This document shows positions 29,058-39,216 of a DNA stretch of 60,428 bases, piece by piece. Origin of the DNA: Sulfuritalea sp. (GTDB lineage Bacteria > Pseudomonadota > Gammaproteobacteria > Burkholderiales > Methylophilaceae); NCBI GenBank assembly GCA_021738125.1, contig JAIPCR010000003.1:1-60428 (forward strand), written 5' to 3'. Under the pieces are notes generated by a model, which was not told the origin of the DNA, did no database searches, and saw only the letters and a program-made list of their open reading frames with translations. A program made the translations under genes and the position numbers. Numbering within the stretch: position 1 is the first letter of the stretch; every line of letters starts with the position of its first letter.

Positions 29058-29727
29058 CAAACCAGCCACTCCATTAAGATTTAAGTTAACAACACGCTTA
29101 GCTTTAATCTGCTTAACATATTTAAGTTTTTCAAACTATGTAATGGCGGAATCTGCAGATAGAGACAAGCCGATTGATTTAGAAGCAGATACCGTCAAAG
29201 TCGACGATGCGAAGCAAATTAGCACATACTCGGGCAATGTCATACTGACACAAGGCACTTTAATTATTCGTGCTGATACATTAATTGTTCGCGAAGATAC
29301 TGCTGGCTTTCAACACAGCACTTCATTAGGTAATCCAACCACATTCAAACAAAAACTTGAAGGTAAAGAAGAATACATGCAAGGTAGCGCGCAACGCATT
29401 GAGTATGACGGCCGTATGGACAAGGTGCAGCTATACACCAAGGCCTGGGTAAAGCGTGGTGAAGATATCGTACACGGCGACTATATTAGCTATGACGCCA
29501 ACGCTGAATATGCAGAAGTAATAGGTGGTGCCAAATCAGCTGACGGCGTCACTTCTAGTGGCCGCGTACGCGCAGTTATTCAACCAAAAAACAAACAGAC
29601 GACTACCCTGGTGATTGAAGATACCAAACCTAACAATAGCAAAATCAATACACCAATTACCTTACCAGCGCCTGTGAAGGACTCGCGATTTAGCAGAACA
29701 CTACAATTAAGTACCGATCAAAAATAA
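29050..29727 (+). CDS. lptA: LPS transport periplasmic protein LptA
   Basis: Forms the beta-jellyroll bridge that carries LPS across the periplasm. I choose ATG 29050 because GGAG (29041-29044) lies 5 bases upstream and a signal peptide follows (cleavage near VMA-ESAD); an earlier in-frame ATG at 29029 would add seven residues. The mature domain shows PIDLEADTVKVDDAKQISTY, GNVILTQGTLIIRAD and RIEYDGRMDKVQLY. The last 40 residues look disordered. Confidence 0.93.
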   Translation: MSNKPATPLRFKLTTRLALICLTYLSFSNYVMAESADRDKPIDLEADTVKVDDAKQISTYSGNVILTQGTLIIRADTLIVREDTAGFQHSTSLGNPTTFKQKLEGKEEYMQGSAQRIEYDGRMDKVQLYTKAWVKRGEDIVHGDYISYDANAEYAEVIGGAKSADGVTSSGRVRAVIQPKNKQTTTLVIEDTKPNNSKINTPITLPAPVKDSRFSRTLQLSTDQK

Positions 29728-29778
29728 TCATACCTCTTTCAAACAACTACGAATCATCAAAATTAAGAATACCCCAAC

Positions 29779-30501
29779 ATGAGCGAACTGATTGTAGAAA
29801 ACTTACGTAAATCGTTCAAATCTCGCACCGTCGTGCAAGATATATCTTTACGCTTAAAAAGTGGAGAGGTAGTCGGTTTATTAGGCCCAAATGGCGCAGG
29901 GAAAACTACCAGTTTTTATATGATTGTAGGCCTCGTGGCACTTGATGCTGGCAGAATTTTACTAGACGGCAAAGACTTAAGTCGCTTACCCATTCACATG
30001 CGGGCAAGAATGGGGCTATCTTATCTACCACAAGAGCCGTCTATCTTTCGTAAGTTATCAGTCTCTGAGAATATTTTAGCCGTACTGCAACTACAAAATA
30101 TCTCTGAAGCCGACATGCAAGAGAAGCTAGAGTCTTTATTAGAAGAACTGCATATTACACATATTCGTGACAATCCTGCAGTGAGCTTATCTGGCGGCGA
30201 ACGCCGCCGCGTTGAAATTGCTAGATGTTTAGCCACCAACCCAAGCTTTATTTTGCTAGATGAACCATTTGCTGGTATTGACCCAATTGCGGTCATTGAT
30301 ATTCAAAAAATTATTCGATTTTTAAGTGCACGAAATATTGGCGTACTAATTACTGACCATAACGTACGTGAGACCTTAGGCATTTGTGACCATGCTTACA
30401 TTGTGAATCAAGGCCACGTATTTGCCTCTGGTATTCCTAGTGAAATTGTTGAAAACCAAAGTGTACGTGAAATCTATTTAGGCAAAAATTTTCGTCTATG
30501 A
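29779..30501 (+). CDS. lptB: LPS export ABC transporter ATP-binding protein LptB
   Basis: Cytoplasmic ATPase driving LPS extraction with LptF/LptG (not in the window). Walker A is [20 protein letters not shown], the signature is [15 protein letters not shown], and Walker B is [13 protein letters not shown]. The length, 240 residues, is exact. It overlaps the rpoN start by 4 bases (ATGA), the classic lptB-rpoN coupling. Confidence 0.96.
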   Translation: MSELIVENLRKSFKSRTVVQDISLRLKSGEVVGLLGPNGAGKTTSFYMIVGLVALDAGRILLDGKDLSRLPIHMRARMGLSYLPQEPSIFRKLSVSENILAVLQLQNISEADMQEKLESLLEELHITHIRDNPAVSLSGGERRRVEIARCLATNPSFILLDEPFAGIDPIAVIDIQKIIRFLSARNIGVLITDHNVRETLGICDHAYIVNQGHVFASGIPSEIVENQSVREIYLGKNFRL

Positions 30502-32060
30502 AACAAGGTTTACAACTTAAGTTTTCACAAAATCTCTCGCTGACACCTCAGTTGCAGCAAGCAATTAAGTTATTACAGCTCTCTACCCTAGAACTCAACC
30601 AAGAAATTGATTTGCTTATGCAAACCAACCCCTTGCTAGAAAGAGGTGATGATGGCGAAGATGAGTATGGCAATGCTACCGATAATAGCGAAGATGAAAT
30701 CACACTAAACACCGCCAGTAATGATGGCAATGCTACTGAAACTTCTCTCAACGACGAAACCAATAGCGATTTTGATGTGGATAAAGCTAGCGGTGAATTT
30801 TCTGATAGTAATACCGAGCCAATTCAAACAGAACCGACTGAATTTGAACAAAACAGCACCGATTATTCTACCGAATTTAATGATGAATACGATGAGTTCT
30901 CAAATGGAAGTTTGTGGGACGAAAACAATACGCCTTCCGACGATGATAGTGACTTCAAACAACAAGAGACGTTGCAAATCAGTTTAAGGGCGCATTTGCT
31001 ATCTCAGCTAAAACTGATGCCACTCTCTGAACGAGATCAAACACTAGCGCTATTATTGGTAGATAGCATCAATGAGGATGGCTATTTAGAAGCATCGCTT
31101 GAAGATATTGTTGAGCAAATGCCCTTAGAGCTTGAAATGGACGTGTTAGAACTAAAAACAGCTTTAAGGCATATTCAAAATTTAGATCCCGTTGGCGTAG
31201 GTGCTCGTAATTTAAGCGAGTGCTTATTATTACAACTTGAATTGATGCCTGAAGACACACCTTACTTAATGCTTGCCAAGCTCACAGCTAAAGATTATTT
31301 ACCTGCCTTAGCAACACGAGATTTTGCTAAATTACGCAAAGAATTAAGTTGTGATGAAGTAACACTTAAGGGTGCTCAACAATTAATTGCCAGCTTAAAT
31401 CCTAGACCTGGTAACGCTTTTAGCATCATAGGCTCTGAGCATTACATTCAGCACGAAGTCATTATCAAAAAAGTAAAAGGCATCTGGATTGCCAGCCTCA
31501 ATGAGGCTGTGATTCCTAAACTTAAAATCAACCAGCTTTACGCAAGCATTTTGAAGAGAAATCGTGATAGCTCTAATCAATATCTACAAAGCCAAATGCA
31601 AGAAGCTAAATGGATGATTAAGAATATACAGCAGCGCTTTTCAACGATATTGCGGGTCTCACAGGCCATTACAGACCGTCAACGTAATTTTTTAGAATAT
31701 GGCGAAGTGGCAATGCGACCACTCGTGCTACGTGAAATTGCCGAAGAATTAGATTTACATGAATCAACTATTTCACGCGTCACTAACAACAAATACATGC
31801 TCACACCACGCGGTATATTCGAGCTCAAATATTTTTTTGGTAGTTCTGTTGCCACCGACACAGGCGGTACGTGCTCGGCCACTGCAATTCGGGCGCTAAT
31901 AAAACAACTCATCGACCAAGAAAATCCCAAAAAACCTTATTCTGATAACCAAATTACCGATTTACTGGCAAAGCAAGGGATTGTAGTAGCTCGTCGCACC
32001 ATTGCGAAATATCGTGAATCGCTGAATATCTCACCTGCCAACTTAAGAAAAACCCTCTAG
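30498..32060 (+). CDS. rpoN: RNA polymerase sigma-54 factor
   Basis: Alternative sigma factor needing AAA+ activators. Region I (about residues 1-48) is the glutamine-rich [21 protein letters not shown] type. Region II (about 49-153) is unusually long and acidic, rich in Asp/Glu/Asn/Ser with almost no Lys/Arg. Core- and DNA-binding region III follows, ending with the RpoN box [10 protein letters not shown] (about 498-507). Total length 520. It is coupled to lptB and precedes hpf. NtrX in this window appears unable to act with it. Confidence 0.96.
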   Translation: MKQGLQLKFSQNLSLTPQLQQAIKLLQLSTLELNQEIDLLMQTNPLLERGDDGEDEYGNATDNSEDEITLNTASNDGNATETSLNDETNSDFDVDKASGEFSDSNTEPIQTEPTEFEQNSTDYSTEFNDEYDEFSNGSLWDENNTPSDDDSDFKQQETLQISLRAHLLSQLKLMPLSERDQTLALLLVDSINEDGYLEASLEDIVEQMPLELEMDVLELKTALRHIQNLDPVGVGARNLSECLLLQLELMPEDTPYLMLAKLTAKDYLPALATRDFAKLRKELSCDEVTLKGAQQLIASLNPRPGNAFSIIGSEHYIQHEVIIKKVKGIWIASLNEAVIPKLKINQLYASILKRNRDSSNQYLQSQMQEAKWMIKNIQQRFSTILRVSQAITDRQRNFLEYGEVAMRPLVLREIAEELDLHESTISRVTNNKYMLTPRGIFELKYFFGSSVATDTGGTCSATAIRALIKQLIDQENPKKPYSDNQITDLLAKQGIVVARRTIAKYRESLNISPANLRKTL

Positions 32061-32087
32061 TAATTCGTAAAAGTTTAACTACATTAC

Positions 32088-32107
32088 ATACCAAAGCAAT
32101 TTGGTAT
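32088..32107 (+). promoter_or_regulatory. GNRA-type hairpin in the rpoN-hpf spacer
   Basis: ATACCAAA and TTTGGTAT form a perfect 8-base stem capped by GCAA, a GNRA tetraloop. It lies 28 bases after the rpoN stop in a 212-base spacer. No T-run follows, so it looks more like an mRNA stability or processing element than a terminator. Confidence 0.4.
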
Positions 32108-32272
32108 TGGCAGTAAAAATTAGCATCAAAAATATTCTCTAATCCTCTAGCACAGAAGATAATTAAAGTAGTAAACTGAAATTGTTCTGCAAGTTTTGAA
32201 TAACAAAACTTTAGATTTGATGTAAATTTTTGGCAACAGAATCTTGTGGAATATTTAAATAAGGAGCAAGTC

Positions 32273-32614
32273 ATGAATTTACAATTAACCGGTCTGCATT
32301 TAGAAGTCACTCCAGCGTTACGTGATTATGTCACAAGCAAACTAGTTCGAATTAGCAATCATTTTGATCATGTAATCGATGTGAAAGTGACAATGAGTGT
32401 AGAAAAACTAGCCCAAAAGGTAGAAGCTACACTGCATGTTCCTGGAAATGATTTACACGCAGCTTGCGAAGGTGACAATATGTATAGCGCGATTGACATG
32501 CTAACTGATAAGCTAGACCGTCAAGTGGTGAAACACAAAGAAAAACATGCGGACCACCACAAGTCAAATGGCGCTGTTAAACATCAATCGATTGATACTC
32601 AAGATTTAAATTAA
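32273..32614 (+). CDS. hpf: Ribosome hibernation-promoting factor HPF (short form)
   Basis: Binds the 30S A/P-site region and promotes inactive ribosome dimers in stationary phase. I choose ATG 32273, since AAGGAG lies 6 bases upstream (32261-32266) and MNLQLTGLHLEVTPALRDYV is the family start; an upstream in-frame start at 32246 would add nine residues. The product is 113 residues, with the S30AE domain filling residues 1-100 (HAACEGDNMYSAIDMLTDKL). Confidence 0.95.
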   Translation: MNLQLTGLHLEVTPALRDYVTSKLVRISNHFDHVIDVKVTMSVEKLAQKVEATLHVPGNDLHAACEGDNMYSAIDMLTDKLDRQVVKHKEKHADHHKSNGAVKHQSIDTQDLN

Positions 32615-32667
32615 CCAAAAGTTGATCTCTACAAGATTTTATTTAACCTATAAACTCTAATAATCAC

Positions 32668-33618
32668 ATGGCTCAAATTAACGTAGCTGAGCTATTCAAA
32701 CAAACCCGCCGTAAGCTGAAAATGAACTGGGTTGCAGGGCTTAACGGCGGGTCTAACACCCTCACCAGCGAAACAGTGGCTAAGCCGTCGTTAGCACTCA
32801 TCGGCCACCTCAACTTTGTACATCCCAATCGCGTGCAAGTATTAGGCTGTGCAGAAATGGATTATTTGCGTAATCTAGATACCAATGATGCCACTACCGC
32901 CATTAAAAATTTATTTTCTACCGATCTAGCTGTTGTCATTGTGGCAAACGGAGAAGAGGTCCCCGCCTCATTATTAAACGCAGCTAATCATCAGAATACA
33001 CCGCTTTTCACCTCGCCTCTGCGTAGCCCAGAACTGATGGATATATTAAATCATTACTTAGCGCATGCCGTCGCAGAATCCTTAAGCCTTCATGGTGTTT
33101 TTATGGAAGTGCAAGGTTTTGGGGTGCTGATTAAAGGTGAGGCTGCTATCGGTAAAAGTGAGCTCGCCTTAGAGCTAATTTCAAGAGGTCATAGAATTAT
33201 TGCCGATGATATCGTCGATTTTTTTCGCATCTCACCCGAACGTGTTGAAGGTCGTTGTCCAACCTTACTACAAGATTTTTTAGAGGTACGCGGGTTAGGT
33301 GTTCTCAATATACGTGCTTTATTTGGGGATAATTCTGTTAAACCTACCAAGCCATTAGATTTGATTATTCAACTCGAAATGGCCAGCAAACAAGAACCTC
33401 AATTGCTAGACAGACTTAATGTTAAAACACAGCATGAAGAGGTATTGGGCGTTAAAATTCCTAAAATAAAAATTCCTATCGCTGCTGGGCGTAATATTGC
33501 TGTACTTGTGGAAGTGGCTATTCGCAATCACGTGCTATTATTGCGTGGCATTAACGCTACCAAACAGCTAATGCAGCGGCAGCAGCGTGAAATGAAAAAA
33601 TCAACCAAGACTGAATAA
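32668..33618 (+). CDS. hprK: HPr kinase/phosphorylase
   Basis: Bifunctional enzyme that phosphorylates or dephosphorylates HPr on Ser46. The 316-residue product has the N-terminal domain (about 1-130) and the catalytic P-loop domain with GVLIKGEAAIGKSELALELI (Walker A Gly157-Ser164), ISRGHRIIADDIVDF and EVRGLGVLNIRALFG, the HprK signature. It occupies the place where ptsN sits in the Escherichia coli rpoN cluster, and Ser46 of the neighbouring HPr is present as target. Confidence 0.96.
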   Translation: MAQINVAELFKQTRRKLKMNWVAGLNGGSNTLTSETVAKPSLALIGHLNFVHPNRVQVLGCAEMDYLRNLDTNDATTAIKNLFSTDLAVVIVANGEEVPASLLNAANHQNTPLFTSPLRSPELMDILNHYLAHAVAESLSLHGVFMEVQGFGVLIKGEAAIGKSELALELISRGHRIIADDIVDFFRISPERVEGRCPTLLQDFLEVRGLGVLNIRALFGDNSVKPTKPLDLIIQLEMASKQEPQLLDRLNVKTQHEEVLGVKIPKIKIPIAAGRNIAVLVEVAIRNHVLLLRGINATKQLMQRQQREMKKSTKTE

Positions 33619-33626
33619 CGATAGCC

Positions 33627-34493
33627 ATGAAACAACTCATTATCATTACCGGCCTTTCAGGATCTGGTAAAAGTATTGCGCTACATGCACTTGAAGATAG
33701 CGGCTACTACTGCATCGATAATTTGCCGGCTACGATGTTGCCTAATATTGCAGAACATCTTCAATATGAGAACCAAAATTCTAAGCATTTAAATGCCTAT
33801 AGCTTCGACCGTGTAGCGATTAGTATAGATAGTCGCAGTGCGGCGATTGAAAAACTACCAGCTTATATTAAGCAACTTCAGTTAGATAAAATCTCTACTC
33901 AAGTCATATTTTTAGAATCTAATGTTGAAACGCTGGTCAAAAGATTTAGTGAAACCCGACGTAAACATCCGCTCAGTAAAGATACCATTACGCTGGCCGA
34001 AAGTATTGCTTTTGAACGCGACCTACTTGGTAATTTAGCATCTCTAGGACATGTCATTGATACAAGTTACATCAGCGCTAACAAACTCAGATCTTGGATT
34101 AAAGACAGCGTTTCCAGCGAGCACACTGGGCTTACATTATTATTCACTTCATTTGGCTTTAAACATGGAATCCCTTTAGATGCAGACTTTGTATTTGATA
34201 TACGTTGCCTACCAAACCCACATTACGATGCTAAATTACGTGACCTGACAGGGTGCGACATCGAGGTACAATCATTTTTGAAGAACCAAGCTAACGTTGA
34301 AGAAATGTTAAATGATATTAAGCAATATATAGAAAAATGGCTACCAAGCTTTATATCCGACAATCGTAGTTATCTGACAGTCGCTATTGGTTGTACGGGC
34401 GGGCAACATCGCTCAGTCTATTTTGTAGAACAATTAAGTCAATATTTTATAAGCCAACAAAAAGTACTGACACGACATAGAGAATTAAAATAG
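33627..34493 (+). CDS. rapZ: RNase adapter protein RapZ (nucleotide-binding)
   Basis: P-loop protein that in enteric bacteria binds regulatory RNAs and directs RNase E to control glucosamine 6-phosphate synthesis. Walker A is IITGLSGSGKSIALHALED, followed by YYCIDNLPATMLP. The C-terminal domain has the conserved FDIRCLPNPHYD and AIGCTGGQHRSVYFVEQL. The length, 288 residues, is normal. It begins 8 bases after hprK. Confidence 0.95.
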   Translation: MKQLIIITGLSGSGKSIALHALEDSGYYCIDNLPATMLPNIAEHLQYENQNSKHLNAYSFDRVAISIDSRSAAIEKLPAYIKQLQLDKISTQVIFLESNVETLVKRFSETRRKHPLSKDTITLAESIAFERDLLGNLASLGHVIDTSYISANKLRSWIKDSVSSEHTGLTLLFTSFGFKHGIPLDADFVFDIRCLPNPHYDAKLRDLTGCDIEVQSFLKNQANVEEMLNDIKQYIEKWLPSFISDNRSYLTVAIGCTGGQHRSVYFVEQLSQYFISQQKVLTRHRELK

Positions 34494-34560
34494 TGTTTTA
34501 AATGACAGTTGGCATGGTTAATCGTAAAAATTGTAATTAAAAAATAAAGTAAGGAACATA

Positions 34561-34971
34561 ATGATTGGGATTTTAATCATCGCTCATGGCACTTTGGGTC
34601 AGAATTTAGTGGAGTGTGCAAAACATGTAATCGGGAACGAACCAAGACAAGTAGCATTTCTTGCTGTCAATAACCAAGATGATCCAAATGTTTTGCTACC
34701 CATAGCACAATCTTTGGTTACCCAACTTAATGAAGGTGATGGTGTATTGGTACTATCAGATATGTATGGTGCTACCCCTTGTAATATTGTCAGTAAACTA
34801 TTATCGCCCGGCATAGTAGAAGGTGTTGCAGGCGTGAATATGCCGATGATAGTGCGTACCATGACTTATCGACATGAATCATTAATGGCATTAGTAGAAA
34901 AAGCTGTAACAGGTGGACGTGAGGGTGTTGTGCATTTCAGTCGAGAAAACTGCGAACGATATGAGGCATGA
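34561..34971 (+). CDS. PTS EIIA component, mannose family
   Basis: Accepts phosphate from HPr on a histidine. The 136-residue product has the active-site start IGILIIAHGTLGQNLV (His9) and the family phrase DMYGATPCNIVSKLL. No EIIB, EIIC or EIID of the mannose family is in the window, which suggests a signalling role as in other proteobacterial PTS loci. It is followed by ptsH at 61 bases. Confidence 0.92.
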   Translation: MIGILIIAHGTLGQNLVECAKHVIGNEPRQVAFLAVNNQDDPNVLLPIAQSLVTQLNEGDGVLVLSDMYGATPCNIVSKLLSPGIVEGVAGVNMPMIVRTMTYRHESLMALVEKAVTGGREGVVHFSRENCERYEA

Positions 34972-35032
34972 TGCAATTGACAACCCCATATCCAAATACA
35001 ATCACTAAAAAAAACAATATGGTTAAATTAAA

Positions 35033-35302
35033 ATGATTAGTTTGGAAGTAGAAATCATCAATAAACTCGGGCTACATGCGCGCGCATCAACCAAGCTAAC
35101 TCAAACTGCTAGCAAGTATGTCAGTGAGGTCTGGATAACCCGCAATGGTCGTCGCGTGAATGCAAAAAGCATCATGGGCGTGATGATGTTAGCTGCTGCT
35201 CAAGGCTCATTTGTCACATTAGAAGCTCAAGGGACTGATGAGCAAGCAGCGATTGATGCACTTGCTGCACTTATTGCAGACTACTTTGGTGAAGGTGAGT
35301 AA
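35033..35302 (+). CDS. ptsH: Phosphocarrier protein HPr
   Basis: Passes phosphate from EI to EIIA. The 89-residue product has the His15 site in NKLGLHARASTKLTQ and the Ser46 regulatory site in VNAKSIMGVMMLAAAQG, so it is fit for both EI and HprK. It lies between the EIIA and ptsI genes. Confidence 0.96.
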   Translation: MISLEVEIINKLGLHARASTKLTQTASKYVSEVWITRNGRRVNAKSIMGVMMLAAAQGSFVTLEAQGTDEQAAIDALAALIADYFGEGE

Positions 35303-35324
35303 TTTCTCATGAGCACAATTACAA

Positions 35325-37091
35325 ATGACTAGCTTTTGCATTCATGGTGTCGGCGTTTCTAGTGGCATTGCTATTGGACATGCTCATCTAGTCTCTAACG
35401 CCCTGCTAGAGGTTGTTCACTATCAGTTGCCACAACACTTAATCAATGACGAAATAATCCGTTTTAGCAATGCAATCTTTACTGTTAAGCAAGATTTAGG
35501 AAAAATTAATAGCGGCTTACGCAAAAATGCCCCTGCAGAATTAAGTGCTTTTATTGGCACCCATTTAATGATGCTGGAAGATAAGTCGCTATCTGAAATC
35601 CCCAAAGATATTATCAAAAATGAGCGATGCAATGCCGAGTGGGCCATTAAGTTGCAGATGGATGATATTGTTGAACAGTTCGAACTCATTGAAGACGAAT
35701 ATCTTCGTGAACGTAAACAAGATGTCATTCAAGTAGTTGAACGGGTTATTAAAGTTCTGCTTGGCCACCCAAGTCAATTAAGCACCGAACAGCAAACAAG
35801 TGCTCTTAACGAAGAGCGCAAACTTATTTTAGTCGCACACGACATTTCACCTGCTGACGCAATTCAATTTAAACAGCATGAATTTGCCGCATTTATCACT
35901 GATGTGGGCGGCATTACTTCTCATACGGCTATTTTAGCCCGTAGTTTAAATATCCCATCTATCGTTGCCTTGCAGAAAGCGCGCGATTTAATTCGTGATG
36001 GTGAATTAATTATTGTGGATGGTAGCCAAGGGGTGGTAATTGTAAACCCCGATAAGAACATCCTCACTGAATACAAGCTACGCCAAGAACAATGGGAACT
36101 TGAACAACAAAAACTACAACGGATTAAATCCACCAAAGCCATTACATTAGATGGTACGAGTATTGATTTATATGCCAACATTGAAGTGCCTGAAGATGTT
36201 GTGGCAGTAAGTGCTTCCGGCGCTACAGGCATAGGACTTTATCGTACTGAATTCTTATTTATGAATCGGCGTGAAATGCCTGATGAAGAAGAACAATTTA
36301 TTGCCTACAAGACGGTTGCTGAAGCGATGAAAGGCGCTGTAGTCATTATCCGCACCTTGGATTTAGGTGCTGATAAGCAAATGAACCCTGACACTGTCGT
36401 CACATGCGCGAACCCAGCGCTAGGCCTACGTGCCATACGCTATTGCTTATCAGAACCACAAATTTTCCACACGCAATTGCGCGCATTATTGCGTGCCTCA
36501 CATTTTGGTAACATCAAAATTCTAATTCCCATGCTTTCAACGCTGTCTGAATTGCGTCAAACAAAGCTATTATTAGAGCGAGCGAAAATAAGTTTGCGCA
36601 AACAAAATATTGCGTTTAACGAAAATATTGCACTTGGTGGCATGATAGAAATTCCAGCGGCTGCAATTAATGCAGATGCCTTTGCTAAAGAATTGGACTT
36701 TTTATCTATAGGCACCAATGATTTAATTCAATATACCTTAGCCATAGACCGGACAGATGACGCAGTAGCCCATCTATATAACCCATTACATCCATCCGTA
36801 TTAAAACTGATTTCTATGACTATTAAGGCGGGTGAAAAATTAGGTAAATCGGTGTCTGTTTGCGGGGAAATGGCTGGTGATGCCAAATTAACTAAACTAC
36901 TAATAGGGATGGGGTTACGTCAACTATCGATGCACCCATCTCACATACTTACTGTTAAGCAACAAATACTTCACAGCCAGCTAAGCAAACTAAGCGATAA
37001 CGCACGTAAAATACTAAGCTTGGCTGACATTGAAAAAATTGAACCTCTGGTTGCTAAATTTAATGCGCCTTCAGATTTAAGATTGAAATAA
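35325..37091 (+). CDS. ptsI: Phosphoenolpyruvate-protein phosphotransferase (PTS enzyme I)
   Basis: Phosphorylates HPr from phosphoenolpyruvate. The phosphohistidine is in DVGGITSHTAILARSLNIP (His200). The PEP-binding domain shows GIGLYRTEFLFMNR, GLRAIRYCL and the family signature DFLSIGTNDLIQYTLAIDR. The length, 588 residues, is normal. With HPr, EIIAMan and HprK it completes a regulatory PTS. Confidence 0.96.
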   Translation: MTSFCIHGVGVSSGIAIGHAHLVSNALLEVVHYQLPQHLINDEIIRFSNAIFTVKQDLGKINSGLRKNAPAELSAFIGTHLMMLEDKSLSEIPKDIIKNERCNAEWAIKLQMDDIVEQFELIEDEYLRERKQDVIQVVERVIKVLLGHPSQLSTEQQTSALNEERKLILVAHDISPADAIQFKQHEFAAFITDVGGITSHTAILARSLNIPSIVALQKARDLIRDGELIIVDGSQGVVIVNPDKNILTEYKLRQEQWELEQQKLQRIKSTKAITLDGTSIDLYANIEVPEDVVAVSASGATGIGLYRTEFLFMNRREMPDEEEQFIAYKTVAEAMKGAVVIIRTLDLGADKQMNPDTVVTCANPALGLRAIRYCLSEPQIFHTQLRALLRASHFGNIKILIPMLSTLSELRQTKLLLERAKISLRKQNIAFNENIALGGMIEIPAAAINADAFAKELDFLSIGTNDLIQYTLAIDRTDDAVAHLYNPLHPSVLKLISMTIKAGEKLGKSVSVCGEMAGDAKLTKLLIGMGLRQLSMHPSHILTVKQQILHSQLSKLSDNARKILSLADIEKIEPLVAKFNAPSDLRLK

Positions 37092-37111
37092 TAACTAAAG
37101 GATTTACCGCA

Positions 37112-39154
37112 GTGACTGCATCATTATTAGCAAGCAACCCTCTTTTACACTTTTCTGGTCTACCCAAGTTTGAAGAAGTTAAAGCCGAACATGTAAGCCC
37201 TGCTATAGATTATCTATTGACAGAGGCAAGGGCAACAATAGAAACGCTGGCTTTAAGTACAGCCCCTGTTACTTGGGATAATTTTGCAGCTAAACTTGAA
37301 GATATGGAAGAAAAGCTATCACGCGCTTGGTCACAAGTCGGGCACATGAATGGTGTAGTCAATAGCCCCGAACTACGTGAAGCTTATAACGACAACTTAT
37401 CCAAACTGACTGATTTTTATGCTGATTTAGGCCAAGATGAGCGACTATATACAAAGTTTCGTACATTGCGTGCAGATAAAGCCTTTGACTCACTATCATC
37501 TTCCCAGAAAAAAATTATAGAGAATGAACTACGTGATTTTCGCTTAGGTGGTGCAGAACTTCCTGCTGAGCAGAAAATTCGCTTCAAAGAAATTCAAGAT
37601 GCCCTATCAAAACTTTCATCAAAGTTTGAAGAAAACGTTTTAGATAACACCAACGACTATGCGCTTTATATTGAAGAGGCCAGTACCTTAACCGGCATTC
37701 CTGAAGATGTGTTGCAAAACGCAAGTGAAACGGCTAAAGAGGATGGAAAAACTGGCTATAAGTTTACGTTGCACTTCCCCTCTTACCTGCCAGTGTTGCA
37801 ATATGCGCAGAATCGCGAACTTCGTGAAACACTTTACCGAGCTTATGCAACCCGCGCTTCTGAGTTTGGAAAGCCTGAATGGGATAATACACCCATCATT
37901 TCACAGATATTAAAGCTTAAGCTAGAAGCTGCAAATCTACTTGGTTTTCCCAATTATGCCGAGCTTTCAATTGCTACAAAAATGGCAGAATCAGCACAGC
38001 ATGTAAATGATTTCTTGCATGACCTTGCAAAAAAAGCCAAACCTTATGCAACCAAAGATTATCAAGAACTTAACGATTATGCCGTCAAACTTGGTATTAA
38101 CGATATGCAAGCTTGGGATGTCGCTTATGTTTCCGAAAAACTACGCGAAGAAAAATATGCGTTTTCTGACCTTGAAATAAAACAATACTTTCCTGAAACC
38201 AAAGTATTAGCTGGCTTATTTAAGGTCGTTGAAACTATTTTTGGCGTGCACGTTATAAAATCTAATGCATCCGTTTGGCATGAGACTGCAAGCTTTTACG
38301 ACATCAATGATCATACTGGACAACTAGTAGGTCAATTTTACTTAGATTTATATGCACGAAATAATAAGCGGGGTGGTGCTTGGATGGATGAAGCCATCAC
38401 CCGACGTAAAGTTGCGAACAACCTAACAACGCCGGTCGCATTCTTAACCTGTAACTTCTCTGCACCAGTGGGTGACAAACCCGCTCTATTTACGCATGAT
38501 GAAGTGCTCACCATGTTTCATGAGTTTGGTCACGGCCTACACCATATGCTCACGAAAGTAGATGACTACAGCGTGTCTGGCATTAAAGGCGTGGAGTGGG
38601 ATGCTGTTGAATTGCCGAGCCAACTAATGGAAAATTTCTGCTGGGAATGGGATGTATTACGCCATATGACCGCTCACGTCGATACTGGTGAGCAATTACC
38701 ACGTCCTTTATTCGACAAGATGGTAGCAGCTAAGAACTTTCAAGCAGGGATGCAAACCATGCGTCAAATAGAGTTTTCATTATTTGATATACGATTGCAT
38801 AGTGAATTTGATCCTTATGGCAACAAAACAACGTTAGACCTTATCGAACAAGTACGCGATGAAGTTGCCGTAGTTCGCCCACCTAAATGGAACCGCTTCC
38901 CCAATAACTTCACCCATATTTTCTCGGGAGGTTATTCTGCGGGCTATTACAGCTACAAATGGGCTGAGGTTCTATCAGCTGACGCTTATAGCATGTTTGA
39001 AGAAAATGGCGTGCTCTGTGCAGAAACAGGCCAGCGATACTGGCAAGAAATTTTAGCCCAAGGCGGTTCCAGACCCGCTTTGGATTCATTTAAGGCATTC
39101 CGTGGACGAGAACCTAATATTGATGCTTTACTGCGCCATAATGGTATGAGCTGA
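37112..39154 (+). CDS. prlC: Oligopeptidase A (M3 family zinc peptidase)
   Basis: Cytoplasmic metallopeptidase degrading short peptides, including cleaved signal peptides. The 680-residue product has the zinc motif HEFGHGLHHML and the downstream GVEWDAVELPSQLMENFCW. GTG at 37112 is the start, with AAGGA about 9 bases upstream; the next residues TASLLASNPLLHFSGLP align with family starts. It lies 20 bases after ptsI and may be read from the same transcript. Confidence 0.95.
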   Translation: MTASLLASNPLLHFSGLPKFEEVKAEHVSPAIDYLLTEARATIETLALSTAPVTWDNFAAKLEDMEEKLSRAWSQVGHMNGVVNSPELREAYNDNLSKLTDFYADLGQDERLYTKFRTLRADKAFDSLSSSQKKIIENELRDFRLGGAELPAEQKIRFKEIQDALSKLSSKFEENVLDNTNDYALYIEEASTLTGIPEDVLQNASETAKEDGKTGYKFTLHFPSYLPVLQYAQNRELRETLYRAYATRASEFGKPEWDNTPIISQILKLKLEAANLLGFPNYAELSIATKMAESAQHVNDFLHDLAKKAKPYATKDYQELNDYAVKLGINDMQAWDVAYVSEKLREEKYAFSDLEIKQYFPETKVLAGLFKVVETIFGVHVIKSNASVWHETASFYDINDHTGQLVGQFYLDLYARNNKRGGAWMDEAITRRKVANNLTTPVAFLTCNFSAPVGDKPALFTHDEVLTMFHEFGHGLHHMLTKVDDYSVSGIKGVEWDAVELPSQLMENFCWEWDVLRHMTAHVDTGEQLPRPLFDKMVAAKNFQAGMQTMRQIEFSLFDIRLHSEFDPYGNKTTLDLIEQVRDEVAVVRPPKWNRFPNNFTHIFSGGYSAGYYSYKWAEVLSADAYSMFEENGVLCAETGQRYWQEILAQGGSRPALDSFKAFRGREPNIDALLRHNGMS

Positions 39155-39216
39155 AACTAGACCTATTATCTGATAAGACAGAAATTTAACTAAAAAATAT
39201 AACCTTAGGATAAAGA

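Noticed and set aside
32108..32125. Sigma54-like TGGCAG...TTAGCA before hpf
   Set aside because: GG and GC are 12 bases apart, not the required 10.
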